In this document: piece after piece, positions 24,855 to 33,159 of the stretch
How the letters are laid out: every line of letters begins with the position of its first letter
Numbering within the stretch: position 1 is the first letter of the stretch
From: Nocardia terpenica
Lineage (GTDB): Bacteria > Actinomycetota > Actinomycetes > Mycobacteriales > Mycobacteriaceae
Length of the DNA stretch: 64,000 bases
Direction of reading: 5' to 3'
Assembly: GCF_013186535.1 (NCBI RefSeq)
Contig: NZ_JABMCZ010000003.1
Coordinates: 682,001-746,000, forward strand
Notes under the pieces: generated by a model
The model's input: only the letters and a program-made list of their open reading frames with translations
Told to the model about the DNA's origin: nothing
Database searches by the model: none
Program-made: the position numbers and the translations under genes

Positions 24855-25535
24855 ATGAACATCCGCAAAACCGTGGCTCGTGCCGTCGGTGTCGGTGCTG
24901 TCGCCACCGCCGCCCTCGGCCTGTTCTCCACCGGCGCCGCCAATGCCGACACCTTCGTGCCGCTACCGGGCGCCGATCTGACCAAGACCCTGTCCGACGG
25001 CACCGTCGTGCACCTATGGCTGGACAATGAGTCGGCCAATATCAACCCGTCCATGGGTTCGACCCCGCTGCACCGCAACGCCTGGGCCACCGGCACCGCG
25101 CACGTGCAGATCTCCGGTAACAACAGCGACGTCAGCGGCTCGATCATCCCGGGCTACACCGTCGGCTGCCAGGTCAACATCTCCGGCGGCAACGTCAGCG
25201 GCGGCCCGAACGCCAGCGCGGACTGGAGCGACGGCAAGAAGGTCACCGGAAACGTCGGCGCCACCACCGGTGCCAACCTGACCCTCGGCCCCGGCCAGGC
25301 GCAGTCGTTCTACGTCCTCGACCTGGAGAAGAAGGACGACTTCGGTCAGGACGCGCACAAGACCAGCAACAAGTTCCACAACGGCCAGGGCTCGGTGGCC
25401 TGGCAGGACGAGACCATCGGCCTGAACGGCTGCGCCGGCTACGCGCAGGCCCGGTCGTTCGTGAGCGTCGAGGTCGAGACCGACAACGTCATCACCTGGG
25501 TCACCATCTGGGGCCAGCCGTTCAGCCTCGGCTGA
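24855..25535 (+). CDS. MspA-family outer membrane porin (second of a pair)
   Basis: A 226-residue paralogue of the preceding porin. It has a signal peptide ending ANA-DTFVPLPG, then IPGYTVGCQVNISG, LTLGPGQAQSFYVLDLEKKDD, GCAGYAQARSFVSVEV and WGQPFSLG. It starts 63 bases after the first and shares its terminator, so the two are probably co-transcribed and may assemble together. Confidence 0.94.
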   Translation: MNIRKTVARAVGVGAVATAALGLFSTGAANADTFVPLPGADLTKTLSDGTVVHLWLDNESANINPSMGSTPLHRNAWATGTAHVQISGNNSDVSGSIIPGYTVGCQVNISGGNVSGGPNASADWSDGKKVTGNVGATTGANLTLGPGQAQSFYVLDLEKKDDFGQDAHKTSNKFHNGQGSVAWQDETIGLNGCAGYAQARSFVSVEVETDNVITWVTIWGQPFSLG

Positions 25536-25552
25536 TAATTCCGACCGCGATG

Positions 25553-25576
25553 GGCCCGGTGCGTTCGCACCGGGCC
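25553..25576. terminator. Terminator between porin pair and mscL
   Basis: A perfect 10-bp stem GGCCCGGTGC (25553-25562) with 25567-25576, GTTC loop, followed by TTTCC. Convergent junction. Confidence 0.88.
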
Positions 25577-25592
25577 TTTCCGTTGTCCCCCT

Positions 25593-25997
25593 TCAGGATT
25601 CGTGGCGTCCGCCCGCGCTCTCCCTGCCCTCCGCGAGCAGGTCGCGGATTTCGCGCAGCAGATCGGTGTCGGTGCGGGCCGCGTCGTCGCGCACCCGGCG
25701 GTTGCGCAGCTTGGTCGCCGGGAGTACCAGCGCCAGGTAGAGAATGGCCGCGATGATCACGAAATTGATCGCCGCGGTGATGATCGGGCCGACCGCGACA
25801 TAGGTCGCGGGCTTGTCGGCGACAATCCGGAAACCCAAGCCGAGATCGTTGGTGCCCCCGAATATCGCGAGCAGCGGATTGACGATGCCGTCGGTGAACG
25901 CCGTGACGATCGCGACGAATGCGGTGCCCATGACCACCGCGACCGCCAGATCGATCACATTGCCACGGAGCAGGAAGTCCTTGAAACCCTTCAGCAT
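25593..25997 (-). CDS. mscL: Large-conductance mechanosensitive channel MscL
   Basis: A 134-residue channel subunit with the S1 and first helix (MLKGFKDFLLRGNVIDLAVAVVMGTAFVAIV), a periplasmic loop, a second helix (IITAAINFVIIAAILYLALV) and a charged cytoplasmic helix. Releases solutes on hypo-osmotic shock. Ribosome site AGGAG precedes the ATG. Same neighbourhood as Rv0985c. Confidence 0.97.
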   Translation of the reverse strand: MLKGFKDFLLRGNVIDLAVAVVMGTAFVAIVTAFTDGIVNPLLAIFGGTNDLGLGFRIVADKPATYVAVGPIITAAINFVIIAAILYLALVLPATKLRNRRVRDDAARTDTDLLREIRDLLAEGRESAGGRHES

Positions 25998-26076
25998 TGC
26001 GGCTCCTGTCTCATCCGGAACGGGTACGCCGGATGCTATCCGAGGAATCGGGCAAATGCTTGGCGAACAACACCGA

Positions 26077-26757
26077 CTAATGGAAGACCACCGTCAGCGC
26101 GGAGCGCAGCGACGCACCCGCGACGGTGACGGCATGCGCGGAGTCGAGCGCGACCAGGACGACGCGTTCGGTTGCGCCGCGCTCCTTCTCGCCACCGGCC
26201 ACCAGCACCACGGCGGCATCGGTGGCGAGGACGCGCGGCGGCCCGGCCCGGGCGGAATCGCCGGAGGATTCCTCGGCGGCGACCACGTCGACCCGGTCGC
26301 CCGCGCGCAGGATGTCGGCAATGGCGTTGTCGGCCGGTTTGATCGGCACGATCCGGGCCTCGGGCACCCCGGCCGCGACGGCCGCCAGGCGTGGGCCGAC
26401 CACCCGCAGGTCGGTGAGGATTTCGCCGCCGCGCACCGGCCCGGCGAGGGTCGCGCCGAGCACCGCGGACTCCGCGTGCACGGCGCCCCCGGGCACGGTG
26501 CCCGCGGTGCGGGACACCCGGCGCAGATCGTCGGCATGCAGCACGCGGCCGGGGGTGAGATCGCGGGCGGCGACCACCACCTCGACATGGTGTGCCGCCG
26601 GGTCGCCGCGCACGACGAGCACGGCGGCCAGGATCACGAGGGCGGCCGCGAGCAGGCGGCGGGCCAGGGTGGCGTCGGCCCAGGCGGGCCGGTGCCGGGT
26701 CAGCGGCTCCCACAGGGGCTCGCGACCGAGGTCGGCGTCGAGACGCAATCGCTTCAT
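26077..26757 (-). CDS. SAF-domain protein (CpaB/RcpC-like)
   Basis: A protein of about 226 residues. An N-terminal cytoplasmic segment and one membrane helix (LARRLLAAALVILAAVLVVRG) precede a SAF domain (VVVAARDLTPGRVLHADDLRRV, LAGPVRGGEILTDLRVV, VPIKPADNAIADILRAGDRVDVVA). CpaB-type proteins assemble Flp pili, but no pilus genes lie nearby and mycobacteria keep this gene in the same place. ATG at 26757 is used; GTG at 26766 is an alternative. Confidence 0.85.
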   Translation of the reverse strand: MKRLRLDADLGREPLWEPLTRHRPAWADATLARRLLAAALVILAAVLVVRGDPAAHHVEVVVAARDLTPGRVLHADDLRRVSRTAGTVPGGAVHAESAVLGATLAGPVRGGEILTDLRVVGPRLAAVAAGVPEARIVPIKPADNAIADILRAGDRVDVVAAEESSGDSARAGPPRVLATDAAVVLVAGGEKERGATERVVLVALDSAHAVTVAGASLRSALTVVFH

Positions 26758-26856
26758 GCCCGGCACGCTACGGCCGGGCTCCGCCTACCCGGACCGGAGA
26801 ACGCCTGGTCGCAACCGGGCTGTGGATAACGAGCTGGCTGTGGACAACTCGCGTGG

Positions 26857-27180
26857 TCAGGCCGCGCTGCCCGCCGAGGCCGTGCTGCTGCTCGCCGCGG
26901 TCGAGGCGCTCGCGGAGCCGGACGAACCCGACGACGACTCCGAGCCGGACGACCCGTTGGAGCTCGACGACGGCTTGGCCGGTTCGCTCGCGGTGGACGA
27001 TCCGTTGCGGCTGTCGGTGCGGTAGAACCCGCTGCCCTTGAAGACGATGCCGACCGAGTTGAAGAGCTTGCGCAGCTTACCGTCGCACTTCTCGCAGGTG
27101 GTGAGGGCATCGTCGGAGAACGACTGCACGATGTCGAACTTGTCGCCACACTGCGTGCATTGATACGAGTAAGTAGGCAC
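26857..27180 (-). CDS. FmdB-type zinc ribbon protein
   Basis: A 107-residue protein: PTYSYQCTQCGDKFDIVQSF and LTTCEKCDGKLRKLFNSVGIVFKGSGFYRTD form the FmdB regulatory zinc ribbon with two CxxC pairs. The second half is a low-complexity Ser/Gly/Ala tail. GTG at 27180 is the start because GGAGG lies five bases before it. Counterpart of Rv0991c, reported as a redox-regulated chaperone-like protein in mycobacteria. Confidence 0.9.
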   Translation of the reverse strand: MPTYSYQCTQCGDKFDIVQSFSDDALTTCEKCDGKLRKLFNSVGIVFKGSGFYRTDSRNGSSTASEPAKPSSSSNGSSGSESSSGSSGSASASTAASSSTASAGSAA

Positions 27181-27243
27181 AGGAACCTCCACAGTCTCCG
27201 TCGTTAGCACTCTACAGCCGACAGTGCCAACAGTGCCAATCCG

Positions 27244-27843
27244 TCACCGATTCCCGGCCAGTCGCCGCAGTCCGCCGCGCGGCGTGAGCGCCCAGCCCAT
27301 GCGCAGATCGTGCGGTTCCTCGGGCAGCCGCTCGACCAGCTCGTCGTCGCGAATCACCACGATCGTCCGGGCCCGGGGGTGCGCCGCGGGCAGGGTCCGG
27401 TCGTAGTATCCCGCGCCCCGGCCGAGCCGCACGCCGCGCCGATCCACGGCCAGCGCGGGGACGAAAATCACTCGCGCCCAAGCGATCGCGTCCGACCCCA
27501 GTCGCGGTCCCGCCGGTTCCAGCAAACCGTAGCGGGCGCGTTGCAGCGAGTCGGCCCCGGTGTATTCGGCCCAGTCCAGCGGACCCGGCGGACCCGTCAC
27601 CGGCAGCAGCACCCGGGCCTCGGCCGCGCGCAGCGCGTCGAGCCCCGCGACCGCCCCCGGCTCGCCGCCCACCGGCACGTACGCGGCCACCCAGCCGCCC
27701 TCCGGAAGGCCCGCGATCGCCTCGGCCATGGCCGCGGCGAGGGCGCGCGCCTCGGCCTCGCGCACCTGCGCGGGCACCGCCGCGCGGTGTGCCGAGAGTT
27801 CGCTTCGCCACTCCTGCTTGTCCCGCCCGTCGACCGCCGTCAT
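27244..27843 (-). CDS. 5-formyltetrahydrofolate cyclo-ligase
   Basis: A 199-residue enzyme that converts 5-formyl-THF to 5,10-methenyl-THF with ATP. Motifs are DKQEWRSELSAHRAAV, VAAYVPVGGEPG, VIFVPALAVDRRGVRLGRGAGYYDRTL (the family signature) and the C-terminal LRMGWALTPRGGLRRL. ATG 27843 gives the usual length. Counterpart of Rv0992c, and divergent from galU. Confidence 0.95.
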   Translation of the reverse strand: MTAVDGRDKQEWRSELSAHRAAVPAQVREAEARALAAAMAEAIAGLPEGGWVAAYVPVGGEPGAVAGLDALRAAEARVLLPVTGPPGPLDWAEYTGADSLQRARYGLLEPAGPRLGSDAIAWARVIFVPALAVDRRGVRLGRGAGYYDRTLPAAHPRARTIVVIRDDELVERLPEEPHDLRMGWALTPRGGLRRLAGNR

Positions 27844-28058
27844 GCCGACCACGATAGGGCGCACCGGCGATGACCTGGGATATGCGGGGGTTTCCGGGGC
27901 GGACCGCGGGGTAATCAGGGGCAACCGGGCGTTGCGCGGGCGCTGTGATTCCCGTCGTCATAACCCAGCGTCCAGGGCCTTCGCCGCTTAGGCTTCCGTG
28001 ATGCCGGACGAGCATGATGCCCGTTCCGCCGACCGTACCGATGGATAGGGTGTGCCTT

Positions 28059-29012
28059 ATGACTGCTGACGCCGGATCGGCCGCGCCGCAGCCGACGTCC
28101 TGCTTCCGTACCGCGGTGGTGCCCGCGGCCGGACTCGGGACACGCTTCCTGCCCGCCACCAAGACCGTGCCGAAGGAGCTGCTGCCGGTGGTGGACACAC
28201 CCGGCATCGAGCTCGTCGCCGCCGAGGCCGCCGACTCGGGCGCGAATCGCCTGGTTATCGTGACGTCGCCCGGAAAGGACGGCGTGGTCGCGCATTTCGT
28301 CGAGGACCTGGTGCTGGAGAGCACCCTCGCCGAGCGCGGCAAGTTCCAGCTGCTGGAGAAGGTGCGCAAGGCCCCGGGCCTGCTGGACGTGACCTCGGTG
28401 GTCCAGGAGGAGCCGCTGGGCCTCGGTCACGCGGTGGCCCAGGCCGAACGGGCGCTGGACCCCGACGAGGACGCCCTCGCCGTGCTGCTGCCCGACGACC
28501 TGGTGCTGCCCTCCGGCGTCCTGGACGTGATGAGCCGGGTGCGGCGCAAGCGCGGCGGTTCGGTGCTGTGCGCCATCGACGTCCCCAAGGATCAGGTCAG
28601 CGCCTACGGCGTCTTCGACGTGGCCCCGGTGCCCGACGCGGCCAATCCGAATGTGCTGCGCGTCAACGGCATGGTGGAGAAGCCGAGCCTGGCCGACGCG
28701 CCGTCCACCTACGCCGCGGCCGGGCGCTATCTGCTCGACCGCGCGATCTTCGACGCGCTGCGCCGCATCGAGCCCGGCGCGGGCGGCGAACTGCAGCTCA
28801 CCGATGCCATTTCGCTGCTGATCGCCGAGGGCCATCCCGTTCATGTGGTGGTCCACCGTGGGTCGCGCCACGACCTGGGCAACCCTGGCGGTTATCTTCG
28901 TGCTGCGGTCGATTTCGCTTTGGAGCGTGACGAATACGGCCCCGCCCTGCGGGCGTGGCTGGAGCGTCGGCTCGCTCCCGACTGGAATCCGCAGCTGACC
29001 TCGTCCGAGTGA
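28059..29012 (+). CDS. galU: UTP-glucose-1-phosphate uridylyltransferase
   Basis: A 317-residue enzyme that makes UDP-glucose for wall polysaccharides and trehalose. It has the nucleotide-binding motif VVPAAGLGTRFLPATKTVPKELLPVVDTP, VVQEEPLGLGHAV, VLLPDDLVL, and GMVEKPSLADAPS. ATG 28059 gives the family length. TAGGGT at 28045 is a possible -10 box close to the start, so the message may have little or no leader. Counterpart of Rv0993. Confidence 0.96.
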   Translation: MTADAGSAAPQPTSCFRTAVVPAAGLGTRFLPATKTVPKELLPVVDTPGIELVAAEAADSGANRLVIVTSPGKDGVVAHFVEDLVLESTLAERGKFQLLEKVRKAPGLLDVTSVVQEEPLGLGHAVAQAERALDPDEDALAVLLPDDLVLPSGVLDVMSRVRRKRGGSVLCAIDVPKDQVSAYGVFDVAPVPDAANPNVLRVNGMVEKPSLADAPSTYAAAGRYLLDRAIFDALRRIEPGAGGELQLTDAISLLIAEGHPVHVVVHRGSRHDLGNPGGYLRAAVDFALERDEYGPALRAWLERRLAPDWNPQLTSSE

Positions 29013-29076
29013 CGCGGGTGGCCGGAGTCCGTCGCGGCGAGATCGGGTGGTTGGCGGACGAAGAGGGAAGGGCTGC

Positions 29077-30330
29077 ATGCGCTCGGTGGAGGACCAGCAG
29101 ATCAAGGTGACCGCGGCGGCCGTGGCGCCGCGGCCCGTCCGGGTCGCGATCTCGGAGGCCCAGGGTCTGTTGTGCGCCGAGGACGTCGTGACCGAGCGGC
29201 CGCTGCCGGGCTTCGATCAGGCGGCCATCGATGGGTACGCGGTGCGCAGCGTGGATGTGCAGGGCGCCGGGGCCGATATCCGCGACGAGGACGGGAATCC
29301 GGTCGATCTCACGCTGCCGGTGGTGGGCGAGGTGGCCGCGGGCTCGCGCCAGCCGATCCGGTTACAGCCCCGCCAGACCGTGCGCGTCGACACCGGCGCG
29401 CCGCTGCCGACGCTGGCCGACGCGGTGTTGCCGCTGGACTACACCGACGGCGGGCGCGCTCGCCTCAAGGTGTACGAGCCGGTGCGCTCGGGCGACTACG
29501 TGCGCCGCATCGGCGACGACGTGCAGCCCGGCGATATCGCGGTGCGCGCGGGCACCATCATCGGCGCCGCGCAGGTGGGCCTGCTGGCCGCGGTCGGCCG
29601 CGACAAGGTGCTGGTGCATCCGCGCCCGCGGCTGTCGGTGATCTCGATCGGCGGGGAACTGGTCGACATCGACCGCACGCCCGGACCGGGGCAGGTCTAC
29701 GACGTGAACTCCTACGCGCTGGCCGCGGCCGCGCGCGACGCCGGGGCGGACGTGAACCGGGTCGGCATCGTCAGCGCCGATCCCAAGCGGCTGCGAGATG
29801 TGGTGGAGGGCCAGCTGGTTCGCTCCGAGGTGGTGGTGATCGCCGGGGCGGTCGGCGGGTGGGTGTCGGAGCAGATCCGCGAGGCGCTGGAGGGCCTGGG
29901 CGAGCTGGAGGTCGCCCGCGTCGCCATGCATCCCGGCTCGGTGCAGGGCTTCGGCCGGCTCGGCCGCGACGAGGTGCCCACCTTCCTACTACCGTCGAAT
30001 CCCGTTGGCGCGCTTGTGGTTTTCGAGATCATGGTGCGGCCGCTGATCCGCATCGCGCTGGGCCGCCGCCAGCCCATGCGCCGAATCGTGCGGGCGCGCA
30101 CCATCATGCCGATCACCTCGATGTCGGGGCGGCGCGGATATCTGCGTGCCCAGCTCATGCGCGACGAGCAGAGCGGCGACTACCTGGTGCAGCCGCTCGG
30201 GGTGAACGGCTCCTCGCATCTGCTGTCGACGCTGGCCGAGGCGAACAGCCTCATCGTGCTGGACCCGGATGTCACCGATGTGCGCACGGGCGACGAGGTG
30301 CAGGTCGCCTTCCTCGCCCAGCGCGGGTAG
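29077..30330 (+). CDS. glp: Glp: MoeA/gephyrin-like protein with degenerate catalytic motifs
   Basis: A 417-residue MoeA-fold protein (Rv0994 position). The N-terminal MoeA domains are clear (PLPGFDQAAIDGYAVRS, VAAGSRQPIRLQPRQTVRVDTGAPLP), and the third domain starts LSVISIGGELVDI. The molybdenum-insertion loop SGGVSxGxxD is replaced by AGAVGGWVSEQ, KPGKP by HPGSVQ, and LPGNPVS by LPSNPVG. This fits Glp of corynebacteria, a gephyrin-like cell-division scaffold whose receptor GlpR is encoded nearby. ATG at 29077 follows AGAGGGA. Annotation as an active molybdopterin molybdenumtransferase would be doubtful. Confidence 0.88.
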   Translation: MRSVEDQQIKVTAAAVAPRPVRVAISEAQGLLCAEDVVTERPLPGFDQAAIDGYAVRSVDVQGAGADIRDEDGNPVDLTLPVVGEVAAGSRQPIRLQPRQTVRVDTGAPLPTLADAVLPLDYTDGGRARLKVYEPVRSGDYVRRIGDDVQPGDIAVRAGTIIGAAQVGLLAAVGRDKVLVHPRPRLSVISIGGELVDIDRTPGPGQVYDVNSYALAAAARDAGADVNRVGIVSADPKRLRDVVEGQLVRSEVVVIAGAVGGWVSEQIREALEGLGELEVARVAMHPGSVQGFGRLGRDEVPTFLLPSNPVGALVVFEIMVRPLIRIALGRRQPMRRIVRARTIMPITSMSGRRGYLRAQLMRDEQSGDYLVQPLGVNGSSHLLSTLAEANSLIVLDPDVTDVRTGDEVQVAFLAQRG

Positions 30331-30346
30331 CGGCGGCGGGACGCTG

Positions 30347-31003
30347 ATGGATATGAACGTGTTTCGGGCCACCCAGCACCCTGGGTGGCCCGCCCATCTG
30401 GGGCCGGTGCGGGTCGCGGCCGGGCGGGTCACCATGCGGCCGATCCGGCTGCGCGACGCCTCGGCCTGGGCCCGGACCCGGATTCGCGACCGCGACCACC
30501 TGGAGCCGTGGGAGCCGACCGGTCGCGGGGCCTGGGACGCGCGCAACCATCCGTCGAACTGGCCGTCGCTGTGGTCCAGCCTCAAGGCCGAGGCGCGGCG
30601 TGGGGCGATGATCCCGCTGGTCATCGAGGTCGACGGGGCCTTCAGCGGTCAGCTCACCATCGGCAATATCGTGCGCGGCGCGCTGCGCTCGGCCTGGATC
30701 GGCTACTGGGTGGCCAAGGACGTGGGCGGGCAGGGGGTCGCCACCGCCGCGCTGGCGCTGGGGCTGGACCACTGCTTCGGCCCGGTCGGCCTGCACCGGG
30801 TGGAGGCCACGGTGCGCCCGGAAAACCTTGCCAGCCAAGCGGTTCTGCGCAATGTCGGGTTCCGCGAGGAGGGCCTGCTGCGCCGCTACCTCGATGTCGA
30901 CGGGGCCTGGCGCGACCATCTGCTGGTGGCCATGACCGTCGAGGAGATCTCCGGCACCGTGGTCGATCGCCTGATCCGGTCCGGCCGGGTCACCCTGCCG
31001 TAA
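30347..31003 (+). CDS. rimJ: GNAT acetyltransferase, RimJ type
   Basis: A 218-residue GNAT enzyme: VTMRPIRLRDASAWARTRIRDRDHLEPWEPT, then AWIGYWVAKDVGGQGVATAALALGLDHCF (acetyl-CoA loop) and HRVEATVRPENLASQAVLRNVGFREEGLLRRYLDV. RimJ acetylates the N-terminus of a ribosomal protein in E. coli; the target here is unproven. Located between glp and glpR as in other Mycobacteriales. Confidence 0.92.
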   Translation: MDMNVFRATQHPGWPAHLGPVRVAAGRVTMRPIRLRDASAWARTRIRDRDHLEPWEPTGRGAWDARNHPSNWPSLWSSLKAEARRGAMIPLVIEVDGAFSGQLTIGNIVRGALRSAWIGYWVAKDVGGQGVATAALALGLDHCFGPVGLHRVEATVRPENLASQAVLRNVGFREEGLLRRYLDVDGAWRDHLLVAMTVEEISGTVVDRLIRSGRVTLP

Positions 31004-31228
31004 CGCCACGACCGCGAGGTCCCCGGCCTGACATCGGGGGCAACTATTGTGACACATGGGACGGGTGTGGACGGCGCGCCTGCGGGATATTCCTGTGGCA
31101 CCGCATTAGCCTACGGACGTCGGTGGTGCGTCCCGCGCTACCGGAAGGGAGCCCGCGATATGGCGCGGGCGCCCGGATGACAACCGTCGAAGGGACAACA
31201 GCCAGGCGGGGACGGAGGTGCGAGCGCG

Positions 31229-32338
31229 ATGCCGAATTCGATCTTGTGGATCGGCCTGGTCGTGCTCTGGGTCTTCGTTCTGTTCCCGATGCTCGCGGAC
31301 CGGCATCCACGCATCCGGCGCACGACCGACGCCGCCCTGGCCACCCGGGTACTGCATCGCGGCGGTACCAGACGTCGCACGACGAAGGGTCCGGCCGCCG
31401 GGCACGAATCCGACCCGGATTGGGTGCCGACCCGCGTGCAGAGAAAGCTTCCCCACGGCGATGATTCGGAGGATCGGATGACGACATCGACAGATGAGTC
31501 CGTCACCGAGGATGACGAGACCGCTCGCGACGACGAGAACTCGACCATGCGAGCCGCGAACGACGACGGTGTGCGCGAGCACGATAATGCTGTGCGCGAG
31601 GCCGATTCGGCCGACGACGAGGCGGCCGACGAGGCCGAATTCGCCGACGATCCGGTCCGCCGCGACGAGGAACCGGAATTCGTCGACCAGGACTCGGAAT
31701 TTGCTGACGAAGAGCCGGAATTCGCCGACAATGAACCGGTGGCGAGCGCCATGGCCCGTATCCCTCCGGCCCGCTCCGCGGCGCGGCCCGAGCGCCTGTC
31801 CGAGGACCCGGCCGACCATGAATTCGATTCCGCGGACCCGGATTTCGTGCCGAGTCGGCGCGGTCGCGGCGGCTTCGACCCGGAGGCCGACGCGATCGCC
31901 CGCGCGACCCGGTACCGGTTCCGGCAGCGCACCGCGCTCGGGCTGGTGCTGAGCCTGCTGCTGTTCGGCGGGTTCGCGCTGGCGGTGTCGCCGATGCTGT
32001 GGTGGGGCTGTGGGCTGTCCGCGGCGTTATTGGTGGTGTACCTGTTCTACCTACGCCGCCAGGTGCGTATGGAGGAGGAGATCCGCCGCCGCCGGGCCGC
32101 CCGGCTGGCGCGTGGCCGCCGGGCGTCGAGCGAGGAGCCCGCGGCCGAACGCCCCGACCGGACCGGCGCACCCGCCGACCGCGACTCGTCCCGCGCCCTG
32201 CGCCGCCGGGCCGTGGTGCTCGATGTCGACGACGAGGACCCGATGTTCGACCACCTCGAACCCTTCGATGCCGCGGCCGCCCGCGCCACCCGCAACCGCG
32301 CCGCGGGCGGCGAAATCCGCCGCGCCGCAGGAGAATAG
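31229..32338 (+). CDS. glpR: GlpR/SepX-type divisome membrane protein
   Basis: A 369-residue protein. One N-terminal helix (NSILWIGLVVLWVFVLFPML, residues 3-22) is followed by an arginine-rich strip (HPRIRRTTDAAL), a long acidic linker (about 78-215, many Asp and Glu), two further helices (about 235-275), and a basic then acidic tail (VVLDVDDEDPMFDHLEPFDAAAARATRNRAAGG). This is the layout of SepX of Streptomyces and GlpR of Corynebacterium, the membrane partner of Glp in cell division. Counterpart of Rv0996. Confidence 0.85.
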   Translation: MPNSILWIGLVVLWVFVLFPMLADRHPRIRRTTDAALATRVLHRGGTRRRTTKGPAAGHESDPDWVPTRVQRKLPHGDDSEDRMTTSTDESVTEDDETARDDENSTMRAANDDGVREHDNAVREADSADDEAADEAEFADDPVRRDEEPEFVDQDSEFADEEPEFADNEPVASAMARIPPARSAARPERLSEDPADHEFDSADPDFVPSRRGRGGFDPEADAIARATRYRFRQRTALGLVLSLLLFGGFALAVSPMLWWGCGLSAALLVVYLFYLRRQVRMEEEIRRRRAARLARGRRASSEEPAAERPDRTGAPADRDSSRALRRRAVVLDVDDEDPMFDHLEPFDAAAARATRNRAAGGEIRRAAGE

Positions 32339-32372
32339 CCGACCCCACGCCCGGTCGTTTGACCACCCCTTC

Positions 32373-32407
32373 ATACGACTGTATGGTAGCGCTCAATACG
32401 GTCGTAT
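32373..32407. promoter_or_regulatory. Double palindromic operator of the TetR cassette
   Basis: Two perfect small palindromes, ATACGACTGTAT (32373-32384) and ATACGGTCGTAT (32396-32407), have centres 23 bp apart. Together they also form a larger inverted repeat: TTCATACGAC on the left and GTCGTATGAA on the right. They lie just before the GTG at 32423. The TetR encoded at the end of this cassette is the obvious candidate to bind. Confidence 0.75.
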
Positions 32408-32422
32408 GAAAGGGGTGGGCCG

Positions 32423-32731
32423 GTGTTTCGGATCGTCGAGTTACTCGGGCTGTTGGCGCCCGTGATCGGCGCGGGCATGGTGCTGTACTACCGGCGGCGG
32501 ATGGGCCGGGCGTTCGTACCGGCCGTGCTGGCGGCGGTGGTGGCGCTGTTCGGGTCCGGGGTGGGCATGGTGACGAGCCGGGCCATGTGGTTCGGCGGGG
32601 GCGGGGCGGAGGGCATGACCGAACGCATGGAAATCGGTGCGGGCGTGCGGAATCTGTTGCTCGCGGTGGCGTGGGTGCTGCTGCTGGTCGCCATCGCCCG
32701 GCGGCCGCGGTCCGAGCGGGTGGTGCGGTGA
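32423..32731 (+). CDS. Small membrane protein of the TetR cassette
   Basis: A 102-residue protein with about three hydrophobic helices (residues 4-22, 30-50, 75-93), and the linker AMWFGGGGAEGMTERMEIGAG. I do not recognise it. GTG at 32423 follows AAAGGGG. Its stop overlaps the next ATG (TGATG). Confidence 0.75.
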   Translation: MFRIVELLGLLAPVIGAGMVLYYRRRMGRAFVPAVLAAVVALFGSGVGMVTSRAMWFGGGGAEGMTERMEIGAGVRNLLLAVAWVLLLVAIARRPRSERVVR

Positions 32732-33159
32732 TGTCGGGGTCGATGGTGTTCGGGGCGAGCGAGGTCGCGGTGGTGGTGCTGGTGGCCGGGTCGCTGGCCT
32801 TCGGGCTGCGGCTGGCCCGCAGCTATCGGATCGCCGGGCTCGCGCTGGCGGGGGGCGCGCTGGCCTGGCTGGTGGCCGAGGGCATCCACTGGGTGCAGCT
32901 GGGGCTGGTCATGCCGCGGCTGCGCGGGGAGGAGCACGATTCGACCCGCTTCCTCGTGAGCCTGCTGGGTGACAGCGTGTATTTCGGCATCGGCGGCATC
33001 GGTGTGCTGCTGCTGTTCTTCGCCGCGGTGGTCGATCGCGAGCCGGGATCCGACGGCCGCCGGGAGCCGACGGCGATGGCGCAGCAGCTCGGCCGGGCCG
33101 CGTGGCGCTACTATCAGCAGCGCAATCGGCAGGAGAGGAGTCGGCGCGATGGGCGCTAG
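32731..33159 (+). CDS. Second small membrane protein of the TetR cassette
   Basis: A 142-residue protein with four likely helices (about 8-26, 33-50, 56-75, 80-105) and a basic Arg/Gln-rich tail. No family recognised. Coupled to the gene before it, and its end overlaps the TetR start by 11 bases. The two may form one transport or membrane-stress unit controlled by that regulator. Confidence 0.75.
   Translation: MSGSMVFGASEVAVVVLVAGSLAFGLRLARSYRIAGLALAGGALAWLVAEGIHWVQLGLVMPRLRGEEHDSTRFLVSLLGDSVYFGIGGIGVLLLFFAAVVDREPGSDGRREPTAMAQQLGRAAWRYYQQRNRQERSRRDGR

Noticed and set aside
29077..30330. Functional molybdopterin molybdenumtransferase (MoeA)
   Set aside because: The fold is MoeA but the catalytic loop motifs are changed and the neighbours are those of Glp.
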